A stretch of DNA of 64,000 nt from Fibrobacter sp. UWEL (GCF_900142535.1 NZ_FRBE01000001.1:248001-312000); one strand, 5' to 3'. Counted from the first letter of the stretch, positions 16,552 to 25,402 are shown. Made by a program: numbers and translations. The notes: a model not told the origin generated them from the sequence alone.

Positions 16552-17512
16552 AATTCTTCCCGCTCTTGTTTTGTCTGCCGTGGCAGTTTTTGCTGGTGAA
16601 GATTATTTCTTCAAGGCAAATGAACTTTATGACCAGGGTAAGTTCAAGGAAGCAGTTCCTCTTTATCGCGCCGCCATTGATGATGGCAAGTATGAGCCAT
16701 TCGCCTGGTTCAACTTAGGAAACGCCATGGTCCAGCTGGATCGTAAGCAGGTGGCTCTGGTGGCTTACAAGCGCACCGTTGAACTCCTGCCTAATTTTGA
16801 GAAGGCATGGATGCTTATGGGCGACATCTACTATCTGGCTGGAGATGCGGGGGAGGCTATTGCCGCCTACAATCGCGCGGTTGAGCTGGGTGTGGAATCG
16901 GACCATGTTCATTTCGCTCTGGCGGAATGCTTCATGAAGGGCCGTGACTGGACTCTTGCACAGAAAAATTTTGAAAGAGCTCTCCAGCTGAATCCCGATC
17001 GTATGGATGCATGGTATGGCCTTGCCGAAGTTTACGAAAAGCTGGGCGATTATGAATACGCCATCAAGACTTTGCAGAACGCCTTGCAGATGACCGCTAC
17101 TGCGGGGGCTGATGTTCATTTTACTCTGGCTTATTATTATCGCAGTATGGATTCCACTCGCCAGTCCTTGAATGAAATGGAAAACGGCTTGCTTATGGAT
17201 CCAGAAAACGTTTCCGCCCGTAGATATCTTGCTCAGATGTATGTCAAGCAGGAGTCTCCCTGGATGGCTATTTTCACTCTGGAAGAAGGCTTGCGTCACA
17301 AGAAGGGCAAGGCTGATTTGAATCTCGACCTTGGTCAGATTTATTTCAACCAGAAACGCTATGACGAAGCTTTTGAATGTTACATGAAGGCTTGGCTGGC
17401 TGGTAATTCCCAGGGACGCATCGGTGCTGAGAATGTGGGTCATGTCTTTACCAATGCTGGCGATACGGAAAAGGCCGAAAGCCTTTACAAACGCATCCGC
17501 GAGAAGAAATAA
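16541..17512 (+). CDS. TPR protein of the TonB cluster
   Basis: This 323-residue protein has a signal peptide (MLSRILPALVLSAVAVFAG) and about eight tetratricopeptide repeats from residue 22 to the end (for example AWFNLGNAMVQLDRKQVALVAYKRTVEL and AWYGLAEVYEKLGDYEYAIKTLQNAL). A TTG start overlaps the end of tonB by 11 bases; the signal peptide directly after it supports the choice. A TPR protein closes TonB2-type operons in many Gram-negatives and probably scaffolds the complex in the periplasm. A strong terminator follows, marking the operon end. Confidence 0.88.
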   Translation: MLSRILPALVLSAVAVFAGEDYFFKANELYDQGKFKEAVPLYRAAIDDGKYEPFAWFNLGNAMVQLDRKQVALVAYKRTVELLPNFEKAWMLMGDIYYLAGDAGEAIAAYNRAVELGVESDHVHFALAECFMKGRDWTLAQKNFERALQLNPDRMDAWYGLAEVYEKLGDYEYAIKTLQNALQMTATAGADVHFTLAYYYRSMDSTRQSLNEMENGLLMDPENVSARRYLAQMYVKQESPWMAIFTLEEGLRHKKGKADLNLDLGQIYFNQKRYDEAFECYMKAWLAGNSQGRIGAENVGHVFTNAGDTEKAESLYKRIREKK

Positions 17513-17532
17513 GTCGTGATTAAATCAAATGA

Positions 17533-17567
17533 AAGGCACCTCCTTTAAAGGAGGTGCCTTCGTTTTT
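17533..17567 (+). terminator. intrinsic terminator of the TonB operon
   Basis: The perfect palindrome AAGGCACCTCC-TTTAAA-GGAGGTGCCTT is followed by CGTTTTT. It sits between convergent genes and could serve both. Confidence 0.88.
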
Positions 17568-17584
17568 CTCTCTCAGGTGTTTAA

Positions 17585-18553
17585 TTATTTCAAGTCAATA
17601 TAAATGCCGTAGATGGTGAACTCGCTAGATAGGGTAAAATGGAATTCAACTGCGGAAAGGTTCTTTAAAAAATCTTCAAGAGAAACTTTATTTCCCCAGC
17701 CAGTTTCTTGCTTAAATTTTGCTTCAATCGAGATACATTCGTAATTGCGACTGGTTTTTGGGAGGCTTGCCTTGTAGTTGTTTCCTTCGGTAATGGTGTT
17801 GAGTGATTCGGATGGAGTCAATACAATGCTTAAACCGGCCGTTGATTTATAATCGACGCAGATGGTGGTCCAATTGGATGCATCAATCGATTGGAACTTG
17901 TCTGTGGAGCCTTTGATAGGTGCGCCGAGACCGAAGCCAAAGTTGGCGTAGGCGTACTCATAGGCAGTGCCTAATTTTGCCTCTCCCTTTAGGCCGCTGT
18001 TTTCGATGATAGATTGACTGTAGACGTCTTTCGTTGTGTCCGGACTATCTCCTACATCCCATATGAGTTTTGAATCGCCTCCTTCTAAGCTATCGGTTCT
18101 TGTAAACCAGTTTCCGCCTTCAGGACCGAAATCGGTGAACTTCATGTTGTCTTCTCCGAATCCACTCCATTCGATATCGCCTCCATGGACGCATCCGGTA
18201 TAGCTGATTACGCCATTGATGTAAGCGGGCTTGCAAGCTACCGGCGGAGTGACTGGTTCTGTCTTGATGGAAGAACTGGATATTTCGGGAATGTATTCTG
18301 AACTGGAGGACAGTTCAATAATGTTGGACGAGCTGGAAGTGGGTTCAATGGTGGTGTTGGATGAACTGGATGGTTCAATCACCAACATGGAGCTGGATGA
18401 CTGGATGTCACTGTTGTCTGCGATTCCTGCAGGGTCTACGGTAACGCCAGACACGTCTGGAGCTTGAACGGAACTGTCTCCGCAGGCGATAAAACTGCTA
18501 GCGAAAAGTGCAACAGAGGCTGCAACAATGCCTTTTTTGTATTTGTTATTCAT
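17585..18553 (-). CDS. lipoprotein with Ser-rich linkers and possible carbohydrate-binding domain
   Basis: This 322-residue protein has lipobox FIAC (Cys at about 24) followed by a Ser/Glu-rich linker up to about residue 100, with repeated SSS units. Residues 105-322 form a beta-rich domain (CVHGGDIEWSGFGEDN..., WTTICVDYKST, YGIYIDLK) that resembles jelly-roll carbohydrate-binding or galactose-binding-like folds; this is inference from pattern only. The start at 18553 is chosen over 18565 because GGAGG lies 5 bases upstream of it. It overlaps the end of the TIGR02147 gene by 8 bases, so the two are translationally coupled. Confidence 0.8.
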   Translation of the reverse strand: MNNKYKKGIVAASVALFASSFIACGDSSVQAPDVSGVTVDPAGIADNSDIQSSSSMLVIEPSSSSNTTIEPTSSSSNIIELSSSSEYIPEISSSSIKTEPVTPPVACKPAYINGVISYTGCVHGGDIEWSGFGEDNMKFTDFGPEGGNWFTRTDSLEGGDSKLIWDVGDSPDTTKDVYSQSIIENSGLKGEAKLGTAYEYAYANFGFGLGAPIKGSTDKFQSIDASNWTTICVDYKSTAGLSIVLTPSESLNTITEGNNYKASLPKTSRNYECISIEAKFKQETGWGNKVSLEDFLKNLSAVEFHFTLSSEFTIYGIYIDLK

Positions 18554-19403
18554 GGTTTCCTCCATTGCGATCTTCGTCGCAAGTTGTTAAATCTTGTGTG
18601 AGTGGGAACATTTGCATGTTCAGTCGATAAACTCTTTCTACGGACTTGCTTTCGGATGCGATGACGGCAATTCTGCGCCTGCATTCGGAAAGCTCCTTCA
18701 GGATATCTTCATAAACGTCCTGAGAGATTCCTAGGGTAAGTCCTGTGAACTGGCGTTCCTTTTGAGGAATGTTGTCTAGGGCATCTAGGGCAAAACTTGC
18801 CATTTGACGGTGCATATTACGAATGGCCAGAGGGACAATGTCTGCGTCCGCAGCCGTAATGACCTTGTCTGTCTGCACGTAGTTTCCGTCGGAATCCTTC
18901 TGAAGAACGCCAGTCTTCATGAGGAACAGTAAGGTTTCTGCTACTTCTGCTGCGGAAATCTTCTGGTAACACTTGTGAGCCATTTCAAGAGGCTTTGCTC
19001 CAGGCATGGCGGGGGCTACTTCGCGAAGAACCGGATTTTTCCAGGAATCGAAGTAGGCAAATTCGTCGGCGCCCATAATCTTGACTTTGTTGGCTGTGGC
19101 GATTGCCTGCATTAAATCGATTGCGGTCTTCTTGTCTGTGTCGTTCTTTGCGTGGCTAAAAGAGACCAATGCTCGGAAAAAGGACAGCTCATAGCCGGTA
19201 AGGGCCATGGCGTTTGCCACTTTTTCTACTGCAACGGGGCTCAAGCTTTTCTTGCCACTGCAGACGTCCTTCAGGTACACGGGAGAGCCAAATCCGGCCT
19301 GTGCGGCGAACTCTCTCCAGGTAAACGCGGACGTTTGCTTGTGCTCGTCGTAGTAATCCTGGATGTACTGACGGTAGTCTTTGTATTCCACTATTGTTTT
19401 CAT
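18546..19403 (-). CDS. TIGR02147-family protein
   Basis: This 285-residue protein belongs to TIGR02147, a paralogous family first described in F. succinogenes and often found beside lipoprotein genes. The N-terminus (VEYKDYRQYIQDYYDEHK) and the following segment (FTWREFAAQAGFGSPVYLKDVCSGKKSLSP) look like a helix-turn-helix, so a regulatory role is plausible. The Met at 19403 fits the family N-terminus better than upstream Met codons. It is coupled to the downstream lipoprotein and divergent from an MFS gene; three copies of TAGAGTACAAA lie in the divergent region, making it a candidate autoregulator. Confidence 0.85.
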   Translation of the reverse strand: MKTIVEYKDYRQYIQDYYDEHKQTSAFTWREFAAQAGFGSPVYLKDVCSGKKSLSPVAVEKVANAMALTGYELSFFRALVSFSHAKNDTDKKTAIDLMQAIATANKVKIMGADEFAYFDSWKNPVLREVAPAMPGAKPLEMAHKCYQKISAAEVAETLLFLMKTGVLQKDSDGNYVQTDKVITAADADIVPLAIRNMHRQMASFALDALDNIPQKERQFTGLTLGISQDVYEDILKELSECRRRIAVIASESKSVERVYRLNMQMFPLTQDLTTCDEDRNGGNHE

Positions 19404-19420
19404 GTACATGAATATATCTA

Positions 19421-19454
19421 TTTGTACTCTAATTGTCAATAGGTAGAGTACAAA
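19421..19454. promoter_or_regulatory. palindromic operator candidate
   Basis: TTTGTACTCTA (19421-19431) and TAGAGTACAAA (19444-19454) are perfect 11-base inverted arms with a 12-base spacer. The palindrome lies 18-51 bases upstream of the TIGR02147 start. A third perfect copy lies at 19516-19526. Confidence 0.7.
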
Positions 19455-19515
19455 AATCTAAAAAATTTTAAAAATTATAGCATTTGATTTTAAAATATTG
19501 AAAAATGACTAAAAA

Positions 19516-19526
19516 TAGAGTACAAA
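19516..19526. promoter_or_regulatory. third operator half-site
   Basis: TAGAGTACAAA is identical to the right arm of the palindrome at 19421-19454, and begins 72 bases from it. It lies 45 bases upstream of the MFS start, next to the candidate TATAAT at 19557-19562, as expected for control of the MFS promoter. Confidence 0.6.
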
Positions 19527-19570
19527 TGGACCGGTGAACGGTTTGCTTCATATTATTATATAATACAAGT

Positions 19571-20896
19571 ATGGTTTTTCTGCTGATAGTCATCTATGTT
19601 GCCTTTATTGGCCTGGGTCTCCCGGATACGATTCTGGGGGCGGCATGGCCTTTGATGCAGAAAGATCTATCAGCCCCTCTTTCTGCAGCAGGCTTGCTGT
19701 CCATTATCGTAAGTGTGGGAACTATCATATCCAGCTTGCTTACGCCAGGTTTGATGCGCCGTCTAGGAACGGGAAAACTGGTTGCTTTTAGCATTGGCTT
19801 TACTGCATTGGCCACTGCGGGTTATGGATTTGCGACGGCTTTCTGGATGATGTGCCTGTGGGCCATTCCCATGGGGCTGGGAGCTGGTGCCATTGATGTT
19901 GCCCTCAACAATTTTGCGGCAATCCATCTGGAATCGAAACATACCAACTGGCTCCATGCTAGCTGGGGTATCGGTGCTTGCCTTGGGCCTGCCATTCTTT
20001 CTGCATCCGTATTCCTGGGAGCAGGCTGGCGTGGTGCTTATGAGCTGAATGCTGTTTTGTTAGGGGCCATCGTGCTGATGATGCTTGTGGCCTTGCCCTT
20101 GTGGAAGCGGGTGGAAAAGCGCAAGGGATCCGGTGAACGTAATGGGCGAGGTTCGTCTAGCGATAAGGATATTTCCTTACGGGCCGCATTGCGGGTGCCG
20201 GGAATGAAACTGTCCTTCTGGACATTCTTCTTCTATTCTGCGTTGGAAATTTCCACCAGCCTCTGGTGCGGTACCTATTTGGTGGCTCGAGGATTTGCTC
20301 CTGAAATCGGGGCGTTGGCAGTTTCCCTCATGTTTGCAAGTGTCATGGTTGGGCGCATTGCCAGCGGTTTTTTTGCCATCAAGTTTACGGACCTGCGATT
20401 GATTCACGCAGGCATCGCCATTGTGATTGTAGGATGCTTTATTCTGGTAATGCCTCTGCCCTTGTGGTTTACTCCTATTTGTATTTGCATGCTGGGTCTA
20501 GGGTGCGCTCCTGTTTATCCTTCATTGATTCACGCCACTCCGGCTCGATTTGGAGAAGAACTTTCGGGACGTGCCATTGGTATACAGATGGCCGGTTCCT
20601 ACGTTGGGTCCGTGTTGATGCCTCCCGCCTTTGGATTTGCGGCTACCCATTTTTCCGTCATGTTGTGGCCTGTGGCTTTGGCCATCTTTGTGGCATGTCT
20701 CCTAATTTGCGTCTGTCTTCTGGATTATGTCACCCGTAAAAAGCTGAACAATGCGTTTGCTGCAGAACGCATTATGGATGTGGTTCATCAGGTTGAAGAA
20801 ATGGACGCTACACGCCGTAAGCTCCGCAAGGAACGCCGTAAGGCTAAGCGCAAGGCCCGTCAGCTGCAATTGCAGAAGGCTCTGAAACGGAAATAA
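19571..20896 (+). CDS. MFS transporter (fucose-permease-like)
   Basis: This 441-residue protein has about 12 membrane segments. The MFS loop 2-3 signature is present in the form LMRRLGTGK, and GLGAGAIDVALNNF and LHASWGIGACLGP resemble the sugar-permease (FucP-like) branch. A basic, Lys/Arg-rich cytoplasmic tail (about 405-441) follows the last helix. Substrate is unknown; uptake of a sugar or export of a small molecule are both possible. It is divergent from the TIGR02147/lipoprotein pair, with shared operator-like sites between. A TATAAT element lies just before the ATG. Confidence 0.85.
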   Translation: MVFLLIVIYVAFIGLGLPDTILGAAWPLMQKDLSAPLSAAGLLSIIVSVGTIISSLLTPGLMRRLGTGKLVAFSIGFTALATAGYGFATAFWMMCLWAIPMGLGAGAIDVALNNFAAIHLESKHTNWLHASWGIGACLGPAILSASVFLGAGWRGAYELNAVLLGAIVLMMLVALPLWKRVEKRKGSGERNGRGSSSDKDISLRAALRVPGMKLSFWTFFFYSALEISTSLWCGTYLVARGFAPEIGALAVSLMFASVMVGRIASGFFAIKFTDLRLIHAGIAIVIVGCFILVMPLPLWFTPICICMLGLGCAPVYPSLIHATPARFGEELSGRAIGIQMAGSYVGSVLMPPAFGFAATHFSVMLWPVALAIFVACLLICVCLLDYVTRKKLNNAFAAERIMDVVHQVEEMDATRRKLRKERRKAKRKARQLQLQKALKRK

Positions 20897-20934
20897 GGAT
20901 TCGCTTTCAAATCTTTTATTCTACATTTGCAGTC

Positions 20935-22053
20935 ATGGCAAAGAAGAAAAAGTTTTTTAAGTCCCCGGCTCTGGCTCAGGCCAACCGCAGTAAGGAAGAT
21001 CGTCTTCGCGAAACATTGACTCAGGTGGTGAATGGCACAAGTCGTTTACTGAATCGTCCTGACGACCTGTACGAAGCGATCGCTAACGGCATTGACGATA
21101 TTGAAAAGTTGACTGATCCTAAGCTGCAGCTGGAACTTCTGGCATGGACTCTCCGTACGGACTTCCTCACATTCAAGACGGATGATGAAGAGGAACAGAG
21201 CTATTGGGAAGGCCTGTATTATGATGCAGGAACTTTCTTCGTGGAAATTGCCAAGCAGTTTGAGGACAAGGACTATGTGGCTGACCTGATCCATGACCTA
21301 GCCGTGCGCCATGTGGGTGGGGAAGGCCGTTCCGTGTTGTTCCTGAGCGTTGAAGAAGTGATGCCCGTGGAACGAGCAAGTAAGTTATTGAATGAACTTC
21401 TGGAAGAAGAAGACCAGTTCGCTGATGAAAACCGCGAAGACGTTCTGGATGCCATTTGCGATATGGCGGATGCCATTAATGATGGAACCAACTACGCCAA
21501 GGCATCTCTGCTGAAGGATCCGGATAAGAGTAATACTACTCTTCTGGATATTGCCAATGCTTACCTTACCTCCGGTAATCTGGCTATGGCTAAGCAGTGG
21601 CTAAACGATGTGAAGAATCCGGGTAATGAAGATGAGGAAGCCTACCTGGATATTCAGGCTGCCATTGCCGACCGTGAAGGCCGCCAGATGGATTGCATGA
21701 AGATTGCCCGTGAACTTTATGAAAAGTTCCCCAAGGTGATGAACCTGGGTCGTCTCTGCTCTCTGTTGCCGGAATACGACGTAAAGCTCTTGCTGGAAGA
21801 ACATGAAAAATTCCGCTGTGGCGATACTGCTGATATTGAGTTCATGCAGCTGCTGGCAGCAATGAAACGTTATGAACAGCTGTCGTCTTACGTGACTCGC
21901 TTTGAACAGGATCTTGCCGGTATGGACGCCGATGAACTGAAGGAACTTGCTGATGCTGTTGAAAAGGACGGCCAGAAGGATCTTGCCAATCACATCCGCG
22001 ACTGGATTGTGGAAGAACCTGAAGAAGCAGAAGCCTTCGACGACAAAGACTAA
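20935..22053 (+). CDS. acidic helical-repeat hypothetical protein
   Basis: This 372-residue cytosolic protein has a basic start (MAKKKKFFKSPALAQANRSK) and an otherwise strongly acidic, helical sequence. Residues about 195-345 read like degenerate helical repeats of TPR type (LLDIANAYLTSGNLAMAKQWLNDV, IARELYEKFPKVMNLGRLCSLL). It resembles DUF6880-like families, but I am not sure. It is followed by the convergent ogt-alr pair with a 22-base gap and no clear terminator. Function unknown. Confidence 0.7.
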   Translation: MAKKKKFFKSPALAQANRSKEDRLRETLTQVVNGTSRLLNRPDDLYEAIANGIDDIEKLTDPKLQLELLAWTLRTDFLTFKTDDEEEQSYWEGLYYDAGTFFVEIAKQFEDKDYVADLIHDLAVRHVGGEGRSVLFLSVEEVMPVERASKLLNELLEEEDQFADENREDVLDAICDMADAINDGTNYAKASLLKDPDKSNTTLLDIANAYLTSGNLAMAKQWLNDVKNPGNEDEEAYLDIQAAIADREGRQMDCMKIARELYEKFPKVMNLGRLCSLLPEYDVKLLLEEHEKFRCGDTADIEFMQLLAAMKRYEQLSSYVTRFEQDLAGMDADELKELADAVEKDGQKDLANHIRDWIVEEPEEAEAFDDKD

Positions 22054-22075
22054 TGCCTCGGCAAGCTCGGCAATC

Positions 22076-22624
22076 TTATTCTAAAAGCATTTCCTGAGGA
22101 ATGGCGCCTTCTATTACTAGGAGGCGTCTTTTCATATCTAGACCAAGACCGAAACCTACAAGGTCGCCTGCCTTGCCGATAACTCGATGGCAGGGAAGTA
22201 TGAAAGGGATGGGGTTGGCGTGAAGGGCGCCACCTATGGCTCGTACGGCCTTGGGGCTGCCAACCATTTCGGCAACATCCTTATAGGAGCGAGTTTCTCC
22301 GAAGGGAATTTCTTTCAGTGATTCCCAAACCTTGATCTGAAATTCGGTGCCGTATAGTTTGTACGGAATTTTGAATTCCTTCCGCTTGCCCACCAGATAT
22401 TCATTTAACTGCTGGACGGTCTTGCGGTAGGCGCGGCTGACGACGGAAGGTAAGTCTGTGTCTACATCTGCAACTGCGTAAGCGCAGGCCTGGACGGCGC
22501 TGGGCTTCGCATTTGTAGAATCATATTGAAGACTGCATAGCTTGGATTTTTCGAAGACGAAAGTCCACTGCCCCCACAAGTTGCGGTGACGTACGGTTGT
22601 GAATCTTTCGTCTGAGAAGTCCAT
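22076..22624 (-). CDS. ogt: methylated-DNA-protein-cysteine S-methyltransferase
   Basis: This 182-residue Ogt/AGT protein repairs O6-methylguanine by transferring the alkyl group to its own Cys. The acceptor Cys is residue 145 in PCHRVIG. The DNA-binding helix-turn-helix segment lies before it (FGETRSYKDVAEMVGSPKAVRAIGGAL), including the conserved Tyr and Arg finger. The N-terminal domain (1-90) is poorly conserved, as is usual. The start lies 3 bases after the alr stop, so it is translated from an alr-ogt message. Confidence 0.93.
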   Translation of the reverse strand: MDFSDERFTTVRHRNLWGQWTFVFEKSKLCSLQYDSTNAKPSAVQACAYAVADVDTDLPSVVSRAYRKTVQQLNEYLVGKRKEFKIPYKLYGTEFQIKVWESLKEIPFGETRSYKDVAEMVGSPKAVRAIGGALHANPIPFILPCHRVIGKAGDLVGFGLGLDMKRRLLVIEGAIPQEMLLE

Positions 22625-22627
22625 AGT

Positions 22628-23851
22628 CTATCGCAACGGGTATTCCTTGAAGTCCTTGACGCCGAATTCCTGACGGAGGTAATCCCAGCGAACTAGACGG
22701 TTCTTCCAGTAATACTTGCGGTACAGACGGCGAGCCACGCGACTGGTCAGTTCGTAAGGAATGGTGTGGTGGTCGTCTGCGATGGCTTCCATGGAAATTC
22801 GGAAATCCAGTTCGCCGTTCACCACATCTACAGTTTCCCCAACTTGAACGTCGGGAATGTGGCTGACGTCCACCATGGTAGCGTCCATACAGACACGTCC
22901 CAGAATGGGGCAGAGCTGACCGCGGATAAAGACAAATCCCTTGTTGTATTCACCGCGAAGGTAACCGTCACCGTAACCGATTGCGATGGTTGCAATGCGG
23001 GTGGGTTGCTGAGCCATCCAGTAGCCGCCATAGCTGACGGTTTCGCCGGGCTTCACATCGTGAATGTGACGGATGGTGGACTTGATCTTCATGACGGGCT
23101 TGATGGGCCACGGAGAAGGGGTGGCCCCCATGCAGTTGTATCCGTAGAGGGCGAGACCCGGACGGACCATGTCGAAATGACTTTCGGGATGAGTCAATGT
23201 GCCCGCGGAACTGGAACAGTGGCAAATTTCCGGACGAAGACCTTCCGCTTCAAGAACGTCTACCAGGCGGGTAAAACGCTGGATCTGAATTTCGGTCTTG
23301 GGATTGCCCGGCATGTCGGCTGTTGCCAGATGGGTGAACATGCCTTCGAATTTCAAATTCTTCAGGCTCAGGGCTGCGCGAATGTTGTTGAAGTCTTCCG
23401 CGTCGAAACCATAACGGTTCATGCCGGAGTCAATCTTCAAGTGGGCCTTGCAAGTGCAGTTGTTGTCGCGAAGAAACTGATCGAAGGCCATGGCGGTGCG
23501 GATGTCCGTAATGGTTGCGGTCAGCTGGAATTCCACGAAGTAGGCGAAATCAGCTGGGGTGCAGGGGCCAAGAACCAGGATGGGGAGGTCCATTCCGTAT
23601 TGACGAAGCACCATACCTTCGCTCAGGTGGGCAACGCCCAGGTAGTCTGCGCCGCCAAACTTTGCGGCAAAAGAACAGGCCAGGCTTCCGTGACCGTAGG
23701 AGTCTGCCTTTACCGGCAGGAAGATCTTGGTGTTGGCGGGAATCTGGCTACGGATAAACTGAATATTATTACAAAGTGCGTCCAAATTGATTTCAATCCA
23801 GTTAGGACGTGCTATACGAGATAAATCGGGAGGGTTTTGTAAAAGCTTCAT
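22628..23851 (-). CDS. alr: alanine racemase
   Basis: This 407-residue PLP enzyme makes D-alanine for peptidoglycan. The PLP-binding Lys48 is in VKADSYGHG. The TIM-barrel domain spans about 15-255 (DSGMNRYG, RPGLALYGYN), and the beta domain starts with the catalytic Tyr in TVSYGGYW, followed by the GYGDGYLR and GRVCMDATMVD motifs. Length is slightly above the usual 360-390 because of a C-terminal extension (about 380-407). It precedes ogt on the minus strand with a 3-base gap. Confidence 0.95.
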   Translation of the reverse strand: MKLLQNPPDLSRIARPNWIEINLDALCNNIQFIRSQIPANTKIFLPVKADSYGHGSLACSFAAKFGGADYLGVAHLSEGMVLRQYGMDLPILVLGPCTPADFAYFVEFQLTATITDIRTAMAFDQFLRDNNCTCKAHLKIDSGMNRYGFDAEDFNNIRAALSLKNLKFEGMFTHLATADMPGNPKTEIQIQRFTRLVDVLEAEGLRPEICHCSSSAGTLTHPESHFDMVRPGLALYGYNCMGATPSPWPIKPVMKIKSTIRHIHDVKPGETVSYGGYWMAQQPTRIATIAIGYGDGYLRGEYNKGFVFIRGQLCPILGRVCMDATMVDVSHIPDVQVGETVDVVNGELDFRISMEAIADDHHTIPYELTSRVARRLYRKYYWKNRLVRWDYLRQEFGVKDFKEYPLR

Positions 23852-24395
23852 GATGCTTGAAATATAAAATAGTGGTTTATGCGTGGCTTTGTGTCAACCC
23901 AATTTTGCTCTAATTTGGAATAGATTTTGAGGCTGTTTTGTAAATCGGAACCGTTAAAATTCATAACGAAATCGCCTGCAGACCCAGTAACTACGGGCTT
24001 TGTCCGAAAATGGTCGAGTTTACATTCTGACGGTTAAAGATTTGTTTACTTGTAATGGCGTGCTTCATATATAAAATCGTTGTAGTTTATGGTTGTGCAA
24101 GGGTGAAGTCCTGCTTTAGCATCGGTTTAAGGAGCGATTGCAAAACGGATTTCTTGGTGTAAGTCTTGTACAAATTAATTGGGTTTTGGTTCTTCTCTGA
24201 CATTGTTTATTTTCTTTTGTAGTTAGGCTTTCGTCTGTAAAGTCTTGTCTCACAATTGTCCTTTAGCAAATGGCCTTAAATGTCTTTTGTGCCATTATGC
24301 GTAAACGCTCTTCTTTCGAGTGCTGTCTCCCTATTGTCTAAAAAATTCCCCATAAACAAAACAACATCTTTCCGCAAGGAAAGGAGGATAAAAAC
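23852..24395 (+). promoter_or_regulatory. 544-base gap with promoter and long leader of the AgmX/TonB-like gene
   Basis: A promoter candidate lies at 24045-24073: TTTACT, 17-base spacer, TATATA. This would give a 5' leader of about 310 bases. AACCGTTAAA (23948-23957) and ACGGTTAAAG (24030-24039) form inverted arms upstream of the promoter. The rest is AT-rich with T runs and no open frame. I recognise no riboswitch class. AAAGGAGG lies just upstream of the ATG, a strong ribosome site. Confidence 0.5.
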
Positions 24396-25340
24396 ATGAA
24401 AACCGTAAAAGTAAAAGTGGATCCGTTTATTGCATCTCTGCTGCCGGATTCCGACAAGAAAATGGGCGCCATCGCTGGTGCATCTCTTGTGGTCGCCATT
24501 GCGCTGAGCCTTTGTGCTGCAGCCTATGAACGAGTCATTGATGATGTAATCTTCGAGGAAAAGCCTGATAAGGAAGTGCTCACCACTTTAAATGTTATTG
24601 AAAAAAAGGAGGAAAAGAAGGAACTTCCCAAGAAAGAAAGAAAACCTAAAAAGGAAATCCAGCGTAAGCATCAAGGTGGTGGCGGAAAGCCCAAGGGACA
24701 AGGCCGACCCAACGCCGTTGAGGCTCGTAGTATTCTGAAAATTCTTGCTTCGCAAACGAAGAACGCTTCTAATTCGCCCTATGAACTGATGCGTCAAAAA
24801 TTCGCTAAGGACATAGATAAAGTAATTAAAAGCAGTAGCGGACTTCAGCTTACGGGTAAGACTCATTTCGGAGAACGTCGCGGCGCTGTAAATGGTGGCT
24901 TTAACGAAGGATTTGCCTCTGGTGGTAGTGGTGGAATCGAAGGTTCTTTTACCAGTTTGGTAGGGGGCTCCGTCGGTGCATTTTCAAATAAGGCCATGAA
25001 GGGCAACTTACGTCCGCCTTCCTCAAAGGATATTGACTTGGGGGCTGGAAGCTCGCCCCGTTCTGCATCCGAAGTGATGAAGGTGATTCGTAAGCGTACT
25101 CCTGGTCTTCGTCATATCTACAATAAGTACCTTAAGACGAAGCCAGGCTTTGCGGGGAAGGTGACGCTGAAATTCGTCATTGCTCCGGGCGGTGAAATTA
25201 TCGGCATTAACATCATTTCAACAACGACAGGCTACAGCGAATTCGATAATGAAATCAAGAATGCCATCAGTCGTTGGACCTTTGGTGCGATTAAGTCGGG
25301 TAATACGACCGTAACGGTTCCCTTTACTTTCTCCGAATAG
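24396..25340 (+). CDS. AgmX/PglI-type TonB-like protein
   Basis: This 314-residue protein has one membrane anchor (about 28-46, GASLVVAIALSLCAAAYE), a Lys/Glu-rich periplasmic linker (about 55-100), a Gly-rich middle (about 155-195), and a C-terminal domain (about 225-314; VIRKRTPGLRHIYNKYL, GKVTLKFVIAPGGEI, ISRWTFGAIKSGNTTVTVPF) of the AgmX/PglI family, a TonB-like fold first known from gliding-motility proteins of myxobacteria. It stands alone behind a long leader, with no ExbB/ExbD partner adjacent, so it may share the partners encoded at 13-16 kb. A hairpin terminator follows. Confidence 0.85.
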   Translation: MKTVKVKVDPFIASLLPDSDKKMGAIAGASLVVAIALSLCAAAYERVIDDVIFEEKPDKEVLTTLNVIEKKEEKKELPKKERKPKKEIQRKHQGGGGKPKGQGRPNAVEARSILKILASQTKNASNSPYELMRQKFAKDIDKVIKSSSGLQLTGKTHFGERRGAVNGGFNEGFASGGSGGIEGSFTSLVGGSVGAFSNKAMKGNLRPPSSKDIDLGAGSSPRSASEVMKVIRKRTPGLRHIYNKYLKTKPGFAGKVTLKFVIAPGGEIIGINIISTTTGYSEFDNEIKNAISRWTFGAIKSGNTTVTVPFTFSE

Positions 25341-25376
25341 ATTTGTTATTCATTTGGTATATGGATTCATTATTTG

Positions 25377-25402
25377 CCGGTAGTGGAAACGCTACCGGTT
25401 TT
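25377..25402 (+). terminator. intrinsic terminator
   Basis: The stem CCGGTAG / CTACCGG has loop TGGAAACG and is followed by TTTTG. It ends the AgmX/TonB-like transcript; the next gene's TATATT (25404-25409) starts directly after it. Confidence 0.7.

Noticed and set aside
23852-24395. Cobalamin or other metabolite riboswitch in the long leader
   Set aside because: The B12-box-type GCCACTG and other class-defining motifs are not present; the stretch was recorded only as a leader of unknown role.
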